The notes beneath the pieces were generated by a model. That model was given only the letters and a program-made list of their open reading frames with translations. It was not told the DNA's origin and did no database searches. A stretch of DNA of 64,000 bases, taken from NCBI GenBank assembly GCA_965202845.1, contig OZ241856.1, positions 1,054,001 through 1,118,000 on the forward strand. The letters run 5' to 3'. This document shows positions 41,452 to 50,276 of the stretch, in pieces. Origin of the DNA: CBDATA01 sp965202845. Lineage in GTDB: Bacteria > Acidobacteriota > Vicinamibacteria > Marinacidobacterales > Marinacidobacteraceae. Numbering within the stretch: position 1 is the first letter of the stretch; every line of letters starts with the position of its first letter. A program made the position numbers and the translations under genes.

Positions 41452-43157
41452 GCGGTCTCCTGGGCGGCGAGCAGCTGGCAGGCGTGTTCCCGGGCGCTCC
41501 CGGTGATTTCCGGGCCAGCCAGCATGCGGGCAATTTCCTCGATCCGTTCGGCTCCGGCGAGACGCCGGACCCGGACCGATCCATCCGATTCTAGTTTCTC
41601 CACCACCAGGTGCGTGCTCCCGAGCGCTGCGACCTGGGGCAGATGGGTCACCGAGATGACCTGGCGGCTCTCCGCCAGCTTCCGCAGCCGCGCCCCCACC
41701 TGATGCGCGATGCGGCCCGAAGTCCCGGCGTCCGCTTCGTCGAACACCACCGAAGACGGGTCCCCTTCCCCGGCCATCGCCGCCTTGAGCGCGACGAAAA
41801 AGCGGGAGGATTCCCCCCCGGAGGCGATCTGGCCGATCGGTCCGGGCGGCGCATCCGGGGCGGCGGCGAAGCGGAATTCCACCCGATCCGTCCCGTGGGG
41901 GCGGAAGGGGCTGGTGGGGCGCTCCGGTTCCGGCGGAATCGGGGCTACTTCGACCCGGAAGCGGGCCTTCCCCATGCCGAGTCCGGCCAGCTCGGCCTCC
42001 ACCCGTCGCCCCACTTCGGCCGCCGAGCGGACGCGCCGGGCCGAAAGCCGCTCCGCGAGGCCGCGGTACTGGTCGATTTCCGCCGCGAGCTGCTGCCGCA
42101 ACCGATCCCGTTGCTCCTTTCTATCCTTGAACTTGTTGACAGTCAAGGAGTTTTGATTCATTCTCTCCAGGAGCGCATCGGCGCCCCCAGCCCCGCCGAC
42201 GTGGCGCCGCTCCAGCCCGCGGATGAGCGCCAGCCGATCCTCGATCCAGTCCAGGCGCTCGGGAGCGGCACGAATTCGCGCCTCATGATCGCGGACGTCG
42301 AGCGCCAGCTCCTCGGCGACCGCGAGCGCGTCCCGGAACCGGGCGAGCGCCGACTCGAGGCCCGGATCGAGTTCGACGGCCCGCTCCAGCGCCCGGAGCG
42401 CCACCGCGATCTGCGTCGTCGCGGACTGTTCCGAATCGTAGAGGGCATGGCGGGCTTCGGCGAGCAGGGAGCGCAGCTGATCCGCGGCGGCCAGCGCCTT
42501 GCGCTCCCGGCGAAGCTCCTGGTCCTCTCCGGGAGCGAGCTCCGCCGCTTCGATTTCCTGGGCGACCTGCATCAGAGCCTCGCGCTCGGACGCCTCCCGG
42601 GCGAGCGCGGCCTCCAGTCGCTCCAGTTCCTCTTCGCAGGTCCGCAGCCGGTCGTGAACCTCCGCGAGGCGCCGCCGGATATCCGCATTGTCGGCGATCC
42701 GGTCCAGGATGTCCCGCGCCGCGTCCGGATTCTGGATCGCCAGATGCTCCCCCTGCCGGAACACTTCGGCCAGCAGCGCGCCGATCCGGCGCAACCCGGC
42801 CGCCGCCAGCGGAACGCCGTTCACCCGGACCCGCCCCTGGATCGACCCGCCGTCCCGGACCCGCAGATCCCGCCGAACCACCAGCTCCCCGTCCCCGGCG
42901 TCCACGCCGTGCTCCTCGAGCAAGGCGCGCAGCGGCGCGCTCTCCGGAATCCGGAACCCGGCCTCGATCACGCTCCGCTCCGCCGACGTCCCCAGAAGCT
43001 GCGCCTGGGCGCGCCCTCCCAGCGCCAGCGCCAGCGATTCCAGCAGGACGCTCTTGCCGGCGCCGGTCTCTCCGGTGACGACGTTCAGCCCCTCGCCGAA
43101 CTCGAGCGCGGCCTCGCCGATCAGGGCGACGTTCCGCACCCGCAGCCATTCGAGCAT
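41448..43157 (-). CDS. recN: DNA repair protein RecN
   Basis: 569 residues with SMC-like architecture. Walker A is VVTGETGAGKSVLLESLALA near residue 30. Two long helical arms form a coiled coil (residues about 150-360). The C-terminal lobe contains IASGGESSRFFVALKAAM (signature) and VVFDEADAGTSGRIA (Walker B). It acts in double-strand break repair. A good ribosome-binding site (AGGAAGGA) precedes the ATG. recN is often SOS-controlled, but the palindrome found before lexA is not visible here. Confidence 0.95.
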   Translation of the reverse strand: MLEWLRVRNVALIGEAALEFGEGLNVVTGETGAGKSVLLESLALALGGRAQAQLLGTSAERSVIEAGFRIPESAPLRALLEEHGVDAGDGELVVRRDLRVRDGGSIQGRVRVNGVPLAAAGLRRIGALLAEVFRQGEHLAIQNPDAARDILDRIADNADIRRRLAEVHDRLRTCEEELERLEAALAREASEREALMQVAQEIEAAELAPGEDQELRRERKALAAADQLRSLLAEARHALYDSEQSATTQIAVALRALERAVELDPGLESALARFRDALAVAEELALDVRDHEARIRAAPERLDWIEDRLALIRGLERRHVGGAGGADALLERMNQNSLTVNKFKDRKEQRDRLRQQLAAEIDQYRGLAERLSARRVRSAAEVGRRVEAELAGLGMGKARFRVEVAPIPPEPERPTSPFRPHGTDRVEFRFAAAPDAPPGPIGQIASGGESSRFFVALKAAMAGEGDPSSVVFDEADAGTSGRIAHQVGARLRKLAESRQVISVTHLPQVAALGSTHLVVEKLESDGSVRVRRLAGAERIEEIARMLAGPEITGSAREHACQLLAAQETA

Positions 43158-43214
43158 GAAGTCCTTCCTTGAGGGCGGCTACCCCAACCGGTAGGGGTTC
43201 CGGGGCGGTCAAGG

Positions 43215-43220
43215 TACAAT
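43215..43220 (+). promoter_or_regulatory. -10 element of the tol-pal operon, near-leaderless spacing
   Basis: TACAAT stands 5 nt before GTG 43226 and 8 nt before GTG 43229. No clear ribosome-binding site follows it, so the transcript probably starts at the start codon. Confidence 0.45.
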
Positions 43221-43225
43221 ATGTT

Positions 43226-44002
43226 GTGGTGTCGCTTCCCCGCTTGTTCGCGCCGCTCTCGTCGGCGGCGCAGGATCCGCCCGCCGCCGAAACGCTGGTG
43301 GAGACTACCGAAATCGGCGGCGGCAGCGTTTTCGCCGCCGACAACATGCTCGGCCTCATCATCGAAGCCGGGCCGGTCAGCTGGCTGGTGCTCCTGACCC
43401 TGCTCGCCTTCAGCCTGGTGTCGTGGGCGATCCTCTTCGGCAAGTGGAGCGAGCTGGCGCGCGCCGAGCGGGAGTCCCAGTCCTTCCTGATCGCCTTTCG
43501 CCGTTCCCAGCAGGTCGGCGAAGTCGCGAAGGCGGCTCGCCAGAACCGGGCCAGCCCGCTCGCCCGGCTCTTCCTCGCCGGGCAGGAGGAGGTGGTGCAG
43601 CAGTCCCGCGCCCAGGGAAGCGCCACCCTCGCGGTGCGCAACATGGAAGCGGTGGCCCGCGCCCTGGTCCGCGCCTCCTCGGCGGAAGGCCGGCGCCTCG
43701 AGAAACGGCTGGTATTCCTCGCCACCACCGGCGGCGCGACCCCGTTCATCGGGCTCTTCGGCACCGTGTGGGGCATCATGAACGCCTTTCAGGACATCGG
43801 ATTCACCCAGGCGGCCAACATCAGCGTGGTGGCGCCGGGGGTCTCGGAAGCGCTCATCGCGACCGCCGCCGGGCTCGGAGCGGCGATTCCGGCGGTGATC
43901 GCCTACAACGCCTTTCTGGCGCGGCTCCGTCGGATCGAAACCGGGATGGACGAGTTTTCGCTGGAGCTGGTGTCCCGATTCGAACGCTTCGCGGAGAACT
44001 GA
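43226..44002 (+). CDS. tolQ: TolQ/ExbB-type proton channel protein
   Basis: About 258 residues from the GTG at 43226 (43229 also possible). Three membrane segments are visible: VSWLVLLTLLAFSLVSWAILF near residue 50, FLATTGGATPFIGLFGTVWG near 165 and a third (APGVSEALIATAAGLGAAIPAVIAYNAFL) near 200. The conserved Thr-rich and proline positions for proton flow are there. TolQ and TolR form the proton-driven motor that energises TolA for outer-membrane constriction. It is the first gene of a complete tolQRAB-pal-cpoB operon. Confidence 0.93.
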   Translation: MVSLPRLFAPLSSAAQDPPAAETLVETTEIGGGSVFAADNMLGLIIEAGPVSWLVLLTLLAFSLVSWAILFGKWSELARAERESQSFLIAFRRSQQVGEVAKAARQNRASPLARLFLAGQEEVVQQSRAQGSATLAVRNMEAVARALVRASSAEGRRLEKRLVFLATTGGATPFIGLFGTVWGIMNAFQDIGFTQAANISVVAPGVSEALIATAAGLGAAIPAVIAYNAFLARLRRIETGMDEFSLELVSRFERFAEN

Positions 44003-44006
44003 TCCG

Positions 44007-44495
44007 GTGGGGATGCAGACCGCATCGGGCTCTGGCGGGAGCGGCGGCGGCGGTTCGTCGGCGCTCGCCCGGCTCCAGGCGCGGCGGGCGGCGCGCGGCC
44101 CCTCGGCGCTCTCCGAAATCAACGTGACGCCGTTCGTGGATGTGGTCCTCGTCTTGCTGATCATTTTCATGGTGACCGCCCCGCTGCTGGTTCGCTCCCT
44201 CGACGTGAGCCTCCCCACCGCCCGGATGAAGTCGGCCGAATCCACCGAGCGAATCATGGTCACGGTGGACTCGGAGGGTCGGACGTACGTCGGGGACGTC
44301 GCGGTGAACCCCCTGCTGCTGGAAGAGCGGTTGCGCGAGATGGTGGAGCTTGAAGGCGCCCGGGAGGGATACCTGCAAGGCGACCAGTCGCTACAATACG
44401 GCAGGGTCATCGAAGTCATCGACACGATGAAGCGAGCAGGATTCGACCGGGTCGGGCTGGTCTACGCCTACCCCGGGGAGCAGCGTGGGCGCTGA
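44007..44495 (+). CDS. tolR: TolR/ExbD-type motor protein
   Basis: 162 residues. After a glycine-rich cytoplasmic N-terminus, the single membrane helix carries the essential aspartate (INVTPFVDVVLVLLIIFMVTA), followed by a periplasmic domain (VTVDSEGRTYVGDVAVN). It pairs with TolQ. The start is a GTG 4 bp after tolQ, and the 3' end overlaps tolA by 11 bp. Confidence 0.93.
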   Translation: MGMQTASGSGGSGGGGSSALARLQARRAARGPSALSEINVTPFVDVVLVLLIIFMVTAPLLVRSLDVSLPTARMKSAESTERIMVTVDSEGRTYVGDVAVNPLLLEERLREMVELEGAREGYLQGDQSLQYGRVIEVIDTMKRAGFDRVGLVYAYPGEQRGR

Positions 44496-45348
44496 GCGAA
44501 CGCCGGACCGGTTCCTGCGGAACCTGACCTGGTCGGCCGCCGCCCATTTCGCTGCGCTGGGCGCTGTGACCCTCGCCTACGTCGCCGACTCCGGTCCGGC
44601 GCCGCCGCCTCCGGCGGCGACCTTCATCGAGCTGGGCATGTCCGGCCCCTCCCCGACGCCGGGTCTGGGCGCCCCGGCGCCCGCTCCCCCCGCCCCCGAA
44701 CCGGTCGCCGAGCCCGTCGCCGAGCCCGAGCCCTCCCCGCCCGAACCGCCTCCGGAACCTGCGGAACCCGAAGCCCGCCCGGAGGTGGCGCGTCCCACCA
44801 CCGAGGAGCGGGACCGGATGCCGATTCCGGAAGCGCGGACCCGGCGCCGGGAACCGCGCCCGGCCCAGCCGGATTCGGGCCTCCGGGGCCAGGACGCCGC
44901 CGCAGCCCCCGCCGGCCAGCTGGTCGCCCGTCGTCCGGCGACGGACGCCTCCTCCCGTCCTTCTTCCCGTCGGCGGCCTTCGGACGGCGCGTCCGGATCC
45001 GGTTCGGGAGGCATCGGACTGGGCGGAGCGCGAGGCGGCTCCCTCTTCGACCAGGACTTCGAGTACGCCTACTACCAGCGCCAGATGATCGCCCGCATCC
45101 AGGCCAACTGGCAGCGGATTCCAGTGCGGGGCGAGGCGCGGGTGGTGGTCCGCTTCACCATCCATCGCGACGGCGCCATCTCGGCGGCCGGAATCGGGAC
45201 TTCCAGCGGTCAGGACCTGCTGGACCGCGCCGCCCTCCGCGCGGTGATCCTGGGGGCGCCCTACCCGCAGCTCCCGGACAGCTTCCCCCGGGACCAGGTG
45301 GGGGTGCATCTGCTTTTCACCTATGAGGGCGGGGGGTCGGGAGCATGA
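44485..45348 (+). CDS. tolA: TolA-like protein with TonB-type C-terminus
   Basis: 287 residues. One N-terminal membrane anchor (WSAAAHFAALGAVTLAYVADSG), a long Pro/Glu- and Arg/Ser-rich spacer (residues about 45-185) and a C-terminal TonB/TolA-like domain: QRQMIARIQANWQRIP, VVVRFTIHRDGAI, SSGQDLLDRAALRAV. It would link the TolQR motor to TolB-Pal across the periplasm. The spacer is proline-rich rather than the helical KA-rich type of E. coli TolA. The GTG start lies inside tolR. Confidence 0.88.
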   Translation: MGAERTPDRFLRNLTWSAAAHFAALGAVTLAYVADSGPAPPPPAATFIELGMSGPSPTPGLGAPAPAPPAPEPVAEPVAEPEPSPPEPPPEPAEPEARPEVARPTTEERDRMPIPEARTRRREPRPAQPDSGLRGQDAAAAPAGQLVARRPATDASSRPSSRRRPSDGASGSGSGGIGLGGARGGSLFDQDFEYAYYQRQMIARIQANWQRIPVRGEARVVVRFTIHRDGAISAAGIGTSSGQDLLDRAALRAVILGAPYPQLPDSFPRDQVGVHLLFTYEGGGSGA

Positions 45349-46700
45349 ACCGCCGCCGGCTCGTCTCCGCCCTGGCGCCGCTCCTTCTGGTCTCCCTTTT
45401 GGGCTGGGCCGTGACCAGCGGAGAGCCGGCGCGGCAGGAACCGGTTTCCGGCGACTGGTATCTGGACATCACCCGGCCGGGAACGCCGGTGCGGCTGGCG
45501 ATTCCCGAGTTCGCAGCGGGGGAGGAGATCCCGGAGGAGGCCCGGATGATGTCCCGGGTGGTGCGTGACGACATCGCCTTCGCCGGCGTCTACCGGATGC
45601 TCCCGGAGCGCTTTTACGAGATCGCCGCCGGGCGGGCTTCCGAAGAGGAGGACGTGGACTACTACCAGTGGGAGTCGGTGGGGGCCGACATCCTGGTCGA
45701 GGCGCGGGTGGAAGGCGGGGACGACGGAAAGCTGGTGGCGGAGGTTCGACTGCACGCGGTGCGCGCCCGGGAGCCGGTCTTCGGGCGGCGCTACACCGCC
45801 GACGCCGATGCCGCCCGGGACCTGGCGCATCGGATCTCCGATGACATCCTGGCGCAGGCGGGGGGGTATCGGGGGGTCGCCCGCACCCGGCTCGCCTTCT
45901 CCACGACCCGCCGCCGGCCGGGAAGCAAGGAAATCTACCTGATGGACTACGACGGGCACGCCCAGCGTCCGGTCACTGTCAACGGCTCGCTCAACCTCAC
46001 TCCCACCTGGTCGCCGAACGGCCGCGCCCTCGCCTACATCTCCTACCGGGAGGGCGCCCCCGCCCTGTATCTGGCGTTCCTCTACCAGGGCCGCGGCGAG
46101 AAGCTGGTGGGGGAAAGCCAGTCCTTCACCCCGGCATGGTCGCCGGACGGCAGCCGGATCGCCTTCACCTCCAGTCGGGACGGACAATCGGAGATATACG
46201 TGATCGCCGCCGACGGAAGCGACCTGAGGCGACTGACCAACAACCGGGCGATCGACGTGTCCCCCAGCTGGTCGCCGAACGGCCGGGCGATCGCGTTCAC
46301 CTCGGACCGAACCGGCGCCCCGCAGATCTACGTCATGGACCGGGACGGCCTGAACCTCCGCCGTATCTCCTTCGAGGGCTCCTACAACGACTCCCCGGCC
46401 TGGTCGCCGTCCCGCCAGTCGAGCGAGATTGCCTACGCTTCCCGCATCGAGCGCGGCCCGTTCGATATCGTGGTGCACGACTTGGAAACCCGGCAGACCC
46501 GCCAACTCACGACCGGGCGCGGCAGCAACGAAAGCCCGTCATGGGCGCCGAACGGCCTCCATCTTGCGTTCGCCTCGGATCGAACCGGAGAGGTTCAGAT
46601 TTTCACCATGCGCCGGGACGGATCGGGGCTGCGGCAGCTGACCCGGGACGGCGCCAACACCACGCCGCGCTGGGGCAACCCGCCGGCGCATCCCGAATGA
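45345..46700 (+). CDS. tolB: TolB beta-propeller protein
   Basis: 451 residues. A signal-like segment (LAPLLLVSLLGWAVTSGE) and the TolB N-terminal alpha/beta domain (residues about 35-170) are followed by at least five PD40-type propeller repeats with the core S-x-W-S/A-P-x-G-x-x-I/L-A-F/Y. Examples are TPTWSPNGRALAY, TPAWSPDGSRIAF, SPSWSPNGRAIAF and SPSWAPNGLHLAF. TolB binds Pal in the periplasm. It overlaps both neighbours (tolA by 4 bp, pal by 4 bp). Confidence 0.95.
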   Translation: MNRRRLVSALAPLLLVSLLGWAVTSGEPARQEPVSGDWYLDITRPGTPVRLAIPEFAAGEEIPEEARMMSRVVRDDIAFAGVYRMLPERFYEIAAGRASEEEDVDYYQWESVGADILVEARVEGGDDGKLVAEVRLHAVRAREPVFGRRYTADADAARDLAHRISDDILAQAGGYRGVARTRLAFSTTRRRPGSKEIYLMDYDGHAQRPVTVNGSLNLTPTWSPNGRALAYISYREGAPALYLAFLYQGRGEKLVGESQSFTPAWSPDGSRIAFTSSRDGQSEIYVIAADGSDLRRLTNNRAIDVSPSWSPNGRAIAFTSDRTGAPQIYVMDRDGLNLRRISFEGSYNDSPAWSPSRQSSEIAYASRIERGPFDIVVHDLETRQTRQLTTGRGSNESPSWAPNGLHLAFASDRTGEVQIFTMRRDGSGLRQLTRDGANTTPRWGNPPAHPE

Positions 46701-47314
46701 AGTTTCCTTCCCCGAACCCCATGCGCGCCCTGGCGGCGGTCGGCGTCCTGCTCTCCGCCGCCTGCGCGAGCAGCGGCCGCACTCCGGCGACCGCCGAGGC
46801 GCCGCTTCCCGACCCCGTCGAGTCGGAGGCGCCCCGTCCGGTCGCCCCTCCGCCTTCCCCCGTCCGGCCTCCCGGCGGGCTGACCGAGGACGAAATCCTG
46901 GCCCGGGCTCCCGAAACTTCGGTCACGTCCGAGGCCCTGGATCTGGCCGACATGGATCTCGCCGAACTGAACGCCCTGGCGCCGCTCGAGGATGTCCGCT
47001 TCGCCTACGACAGCGCCGACCTTTCCGAGGCGGCGCAGGCGACCCTGACCGAAAACGCCGACTGGCTGCTGGAGCATCCGGGCGTCGAAGTGCAGATCGA
47101 AGGGCACTGCGACGAGCGCGGCACGGTGGAATACAACCTCGCGCTCGGCGAAGCCCGCGCCCGGAGCGTCCGGGACTTCCTGACCCGGTTGGGGGTGGCG
47201 GCGGATCGCCTGCGCGCCATCAGCTTCGGCAAGGAGCTTCCGCTGGATCCGGGGCGCAATGAGGAGGCGTGGCGGAGGAACCGCCGGGCCCACTTCGTGG
47301 TGGTGGCCAAGTGA
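46697..47314 (+). CDS. pal: Peptidoglycan-associated lipoprotein Pal
   Basis: 205 residues. A lipoprotein signal (VGVLLSAACASS), a proline-rich linker and a C-terminal OmpA-like peptidoglycan-binding domain with VRFAYDSADLSEAAQATL, VQIEGHCDERGTVEYNLALG and ARARSVRDFLTRLGV. It tethers the outer membrane to peptidoglycan and binds TolB. The ATG at 46697 overlaps the tolB stop; an open frame upstream is a shadow. Confidence 0.95.
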   Translation: MKFPSPNPMRALAAVGVLLSAACASSGRTPATAEAPLPDPVESEAPRPVAPPPSPVRPPGGLTEDEILARAPETSVTSEALDLADMDLAELNALAPLEDVRFAYDSADLSEAAQATLTENADWLLEHPGVEVQIEGHCDERGTVEYNLALGEARARSVRDFLTRLGVAADRLRAISFGKELPLDPGRNEEAWRRNRRAHFVVVAK

Positions 47315-48144
47315 ATTCCGGGCGGCTGCTTCTGGCGTTCGCCATGGCGTTCGGGGCGTCCGCGGTCCCCGCCCAGCGCAATCAGGATCGCCTCCTCGCC
47401 GAAGTCCGCCAGATCCAGCTGCAGCTCGCCGAGCTGGTGGAGGCGAACCAGGCGCTCGCGGAGCAGGTCGCGGTGCTGCGCGCCTCCTGGGACGGGGAAA
47501 TGGAAGCGAACCGGCGGGGCCGCGCCGAATCCGCGAACAGCATCTCCCGGGTGGACCGGAACGTGAACGTGATCCGGGAGTCGCTGGCGCAGACGAACGG
47601 GCGGCTGTCCGACCTGATGGCGGAGGTCGAGGGAATCCGGGACGCCCGGAGCGAGGCGATCCTGGCGGCGAGCGCCGCCGAGGAGGAAGCGCCGGATGAA
47701 GTCAGCGAAGACGAAGCGGAACCCGCTCCGGCTGCGGAAGCGGAGGTGCTGGAGGCCCCGAACGTCTCGGACCTGTTCCTGGAGGCGCGGGCCGACTACC
47801 TGCAAGGGCGCTACGCGCTCGCCATCTCCGGGTTCGAGCAGGTGATCGCCATCGGCGGGGAATTGGCGGACAACGCGGTGTATTTCCTGGGCGAGGCGAT
47901 GCTCGCCGAAGAGCGGCTGGAGGATGCGCTCGCCCAATTTGATACGCTGATCGACCAGTACCCCGAAAGCGACCAGGTTCCCGACGCCTGGTACAAGAAG
48001 GGGTACATCCTGGAGCAGCTGGGAAACTGGAACGACGCCCAGGAGATTTACCAGGACATTTTGGATGTGTTCGCCGGAACACCGGCGGCGCTCGCGGCCG
48101 AACGCCAGCTGGCGACGCTGCGGGCCCGCGATCCCGGCTTGTGA
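47311..48144 (+). CDS. cpoB: CpoB/YbgF, cell division coordinator with TPRs
   Basis: 277 residues. A signal peptide (LLLAFAMAFGASAVPAQ) precedes a coiled-coil segment (residues about 25-110) and C-terminal TPR-like repeats (LFLEARADYLQGRYALAISGF; AMLAEERLEDALAQFDTLID; YILEQLGNWNDAQEIYQDIL). It coordinates peptidoglycan synthesis with Tol-driven outer-membrane constriction. The GTG start overlaps the pal stop. It is the last gene of the tol-pal operon. Confidence 0.92.
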   Translation: MNSGRLLLAFAMAFGASAVPAQRNQDRLLAEVRQIQLQLAELVEANQALAEQVAVLRASWDGEMEANRRGRAESANSISRVDRNVNVIRESLAQTNGRLSDLMAEVEGIRDARSEAILAASAAEEEAPDEVSEDEAEPAPAAEAEVLEAPNVSDLFLEARADYLQGRYALAISGFEQVIAIGGELADNAVYFLGEAMLAEERLEDALAQFDTLIDQYPESDQVPDAWYKKGYILEQLGNWNDAQEIYQDILDVFAGTPAALAAERQLATLRARDPGL

Positions 48145-48147
48145 ATA

Positions 48148-48168
48148 CCGGACGCCCCGAGGCGCCGG
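48148..48168. terminator. Hairpin between cpoB and ssb
   Basis: CCGGACGCC-CCGA-GGCGCCGG forms an 8-bp stem with one bulged A and a 4-nt loop, 3 nt after the cpoB stop. There is no T-run. It could end the tol-pal transcript or attenuate it. Confidence 0.35.
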
Positions 48169-48183
48169 AGAGGAGCGACAACC

Positions 48184-48978
48184 ATGCGAGACCTGAGCAA
48201 GGTCATCCTGCGCGGAACCATTTCGGACGCGCCGAAGACAAGGACATTCAACGACCGGAAGGTGGCCGGCTTCACGGTGCAGACCACCACCCGGGAGCGG
48301 GACGACGGCGACTATGAGCGCGAGCGGACCGCCTACCACCGGATTTCGGCGTGGGGCCGCAACGCCGAGCTGGTGGAGCCGCTCGAGCAGGGCGCCCCGG
48401 TCTACGTCGAGGGTCGCCTCCAGACTCGCAAGAGTGAGAGGGAAGGACAGGATGTCTATTTCACCGAGGTGCGCGCCGACATCGTCCGCCCGCTCGAGAG
48501 CGCCGAACCCCAGATGAACCGGTCGATTCTGCTCGGCAACCTGGGCCGCAAGAACGACCTGAAGGAGTTCGACTGGGGCGCGGTCCTGAACTTGGCAGTG
48601 CCGACCAGCGAAAGCTGGACCAGCCGCTCCGGGGAGGACGGGGAGGAGACCGAATGGCACTCGGTCGTCGCCTTCCGGACGCTGGCGCAGCAGGCGGACA
48701 GGGAGATCGACAAGGGGCAGCGGATCTTCGTGATCGGCTATCTCCAGACCCGCAAGTACAAGGACCGCAACGGGCAGGAGCGTCGCTCCACCGAAACGGT
48801 CGCCCAGACGATCCAGGGCAGCGGCAAGCGGACGGATTCTCCGGGGAACGCCTGGCGCGGCGAGGACGACTTCACGGATCGGGTGCGGGAGAAGGACCGG
48901 GAGACGGTCCGCGAAACGGACCAGGAGACCAGCGGAGTCGACACCAGCTCCGACGACGGCGACGACGTGCCCTTCTGA
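48184..48978 (+). CDS. ssb: Single-stranded DNA-binding protein with two OB folds
   Basis: 264 residues. Two SSB-type OB folds follow each other. The first covers residues 1-105 (SKVILRGTISDAPKTRTFND ... TAYHRISAWGRNAELVEPLEQG). The second covers about 110-215 (NRSILLGNLGRKNDLKEF ... TEWHSVVAFRTLAQQADREI). Each has its own beta-barrel motif and a terminal strand (VYVEGRLQTRK, IFVIGYLQTRK). The acidic tail ends in DDGDDVPF, the protein-interaction tip of SSB. Two OB folds per chain are known from Deinococcus-Thermus; such chains work as dimers. A GAGGAG site precedes the ATG. Confidence 0.9.
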   Translation: MRDLSKVILRGTISDAPKTRTFNDRKVAGFTVQTTTRERDDGDYERERTAYHRISAWGRNAELVEPLEQGAPVYVEGRLQTRKSEREGQDVYFTEVRADIVRPLESAEPQMNRSILLGNLGRKNDLKEFDWGAVLNLAVPTSESWTSRSGEDGEETEWHSVVAFRTLAQQADREIDKGQRIFVIGYLQTRKYKDRNGQERRSTETVAQTIQGSGKRTDSPGNAWRGEDDFTDRVREKDRETVRETDQETSGVDTSSDDGDDVPF

Positions 48979-49006
48979 TCCGGGCCGGACGCCGGGAGGC
49001 GGCCGC

Positions 49007-49035
49007 TTGCATGGCAGACATATGTCTGCTATGCT
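49007..49035 (+). promoter_or_regulatory. lexA promoter with palindromic operator in the spacer
   Basis: The -35 is TTGCAT (49007-49012) and the -10 is TATGCT (49030-49035), spaced by 17 nt. The spacer is the 16-bp perfect palindrome GCAGACATATGTCTGC (49014-49029) plus one base. The -10 ends 6 nt before the lexA ATG. This is the layout expected for LexA autorepression. Confidence 0.75.
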
Positions 49036-49041
49036 CCGCGC

Positions 49042-49689
49042 ATGCCCAAAACGCCTCCCGGCCAGACCCGGGAACGAATCTTCCGCTTCGTCCGGCAGCG
49101 TCTCCTCCGGGGAGACTCCCCTTCCCTGCGTGAAATCCGGGACCATTTCGGGTTCCGGGCGCTGGAGACGGTCCGGTCCCACCTGAACGCGCTGGTTCGG
49201 GAAGGGAGGCTGCTCCGGGCGCCGGGCCGGGCGCGGGGCATGCGTCTGCCCGACTCTCCCGGTTTTCATGCGGAGCCGGCGCCCCACCCGGCGTCGCTGA
49301 TGGTCCCCCTCCTGGGCGAGGTAGCCGCCGGCGGCTTCGAGGAGGCCATCGAATCGCCCGAAGGGTTCGTTGAGGGCTTTGTCCCGTTGGGCCGGAACGG
49401 CGGCAGGGACGCCGACCGGTTTCTGGCGCTTCGGGTCCGGGGCGAAAGCATGTCGGGCGCCGGCATCTTCCCCGGCGACACGGTCATCGTGGAGCGCGGG
49501 ATCGAGCCGGCGAACGGCCAGGTGGTGGTGGCGCTGGTGGAGGGCGAGGCCACGGTGAAGCGCTTTCACCGGAACGCGCACGGCCTGGAACTGCGCCCGG
49601 AGAACCCCGCCTTCGAGATCCTCCGGCCCGATCCGGGAACCTGCCGGATTCTGGGCCGGGTCGTCGAACTGCGGCGGAATTTCCGATGA
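49042..49689 (+). CDS. lexA: LexA repressor
   Basis: 215 residues. An N-terminal winged helix (REIRDHFGFRALETVRSHLNAL) is followed by an S24 peptidase domain with cleavage site Ala-Gly in GEVAAGG near residue 95, the catalytic serine in RGESMSGAGIFPGD near 137, and lysine in EATVKRFHR near 173. LexA represses SOS genes and self-cleaves with RecA. The start is the ATG at 49042, at the 3' end of its own promoter. imuA overlaps its stop by 4 bp. Confidence 0.95.
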   Translation: MPKTPPGQTRERIFRFVRQRLLRGDSPSLREIRDHFGFRALETVRSHLNALVREGRLLRAPGRARGMRLPDSPGFHAEPAPHPASLMVPLLGEVAAGGFEEAIESPEGFVEGFVPLGRNGGRDADRFLALRVRGESMSGAGIFPGDTVIVERGIEPANGQVVVALVEGEATVKRFHRNAHGLELRPENPAFEILRPDPGTCRILGRVVELRRNFR

Positions 49690-50276
49690 GTTCGTTCTCC
49701 CCTCTTCCGAGTTTCGGACTCCGCCCGCTTCTGGGGCGCCTGGTGGAAATTTCCGGCGGCGCGGCTTCCGGGGTGCTGAGCGCGGCGCTCCAACTGGTCG
49801 CCGAGGCGCAGCGGGAGGAACGGCGCTACGGGTTCGTCGCCTGGGTCGCTTCCCCCCGCAGCTTGTTCTTCCCTCCGGATGCGGAGCGTTCCGGCGCGCG
49901 TCCGGAGCGGCTGGCCCTGGTGCGGGTAGAGGGAAGGGACGCTCAGATCCGCGCCGCGGCCCATCTGGCCCACCGGGGGGCGTTCGGGCTGGTAGTGGTC
50001 GACCTTGCGGATGCGGCGCCGCTACCCATCAACGCCGCCCCAGCCGTCGCTTCCTTCCGCAGCGGCCGGCCGGAACGCCCTGCCGATCCAATCGTCCCGC
50101 TCTCCCGACTGGCGGCGCTGACGAACAAGCACGGCAACACGGTGATCCTGCTGACCGCCCGAGGGCGTGGCGCGCCTTCGCTGGATCCGCGGATCGCGCG
50201 GCGCTACGACGCGAGCCGCCGAGGCGGGGACCTGCGGGTCACCGCGCTCCGGAACCACGGGGGAGATCAGCCATGA
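49686..50276 (+). CDS. imuA: ImuA-like RecA-fold protein
   Basis: 196 residues resembling ImuA/SulA-type RecA-fold proteins. It has GRLVEISGGAASGVLSAALQ, where a Walker A would be expected but the GKT is lost, then YGFVAWVASPRSLFFPP and AHLAHRGAFGLVVVDLAD. ImuA normally acts with ImuB and DnaE2 in damage-induced mutagenesis. Its start overlaps the lexA stop (ATGA), placing it in the LexA-controlled operon. The assignment rests on context and the fold pattern. Confidence 0.7.
   Translation: MSSFSPLPSFGLRPLLGRLVEISGGAASGVLSAALQLVAEAQREERRYGFVAWVASPRSLFFPPDAERSGARPERLALVRVEGRDAQIRAAAHLAHRGAFGLVVVDLADAAPLPINAAPAVASFRSGRPERPADPIVPLSRLAALTNKHGNTVILLTARGRGAPSLDPRIARRYDASRRGGDLRVTALRNHGGDQP

Noticed and set aside
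41448..43225. LexA box before recN
   Set aside because: The recN/tolQ gap contains ACAATATGTTGT, but it is not a true dyad and shares little with the lexA palindrome.
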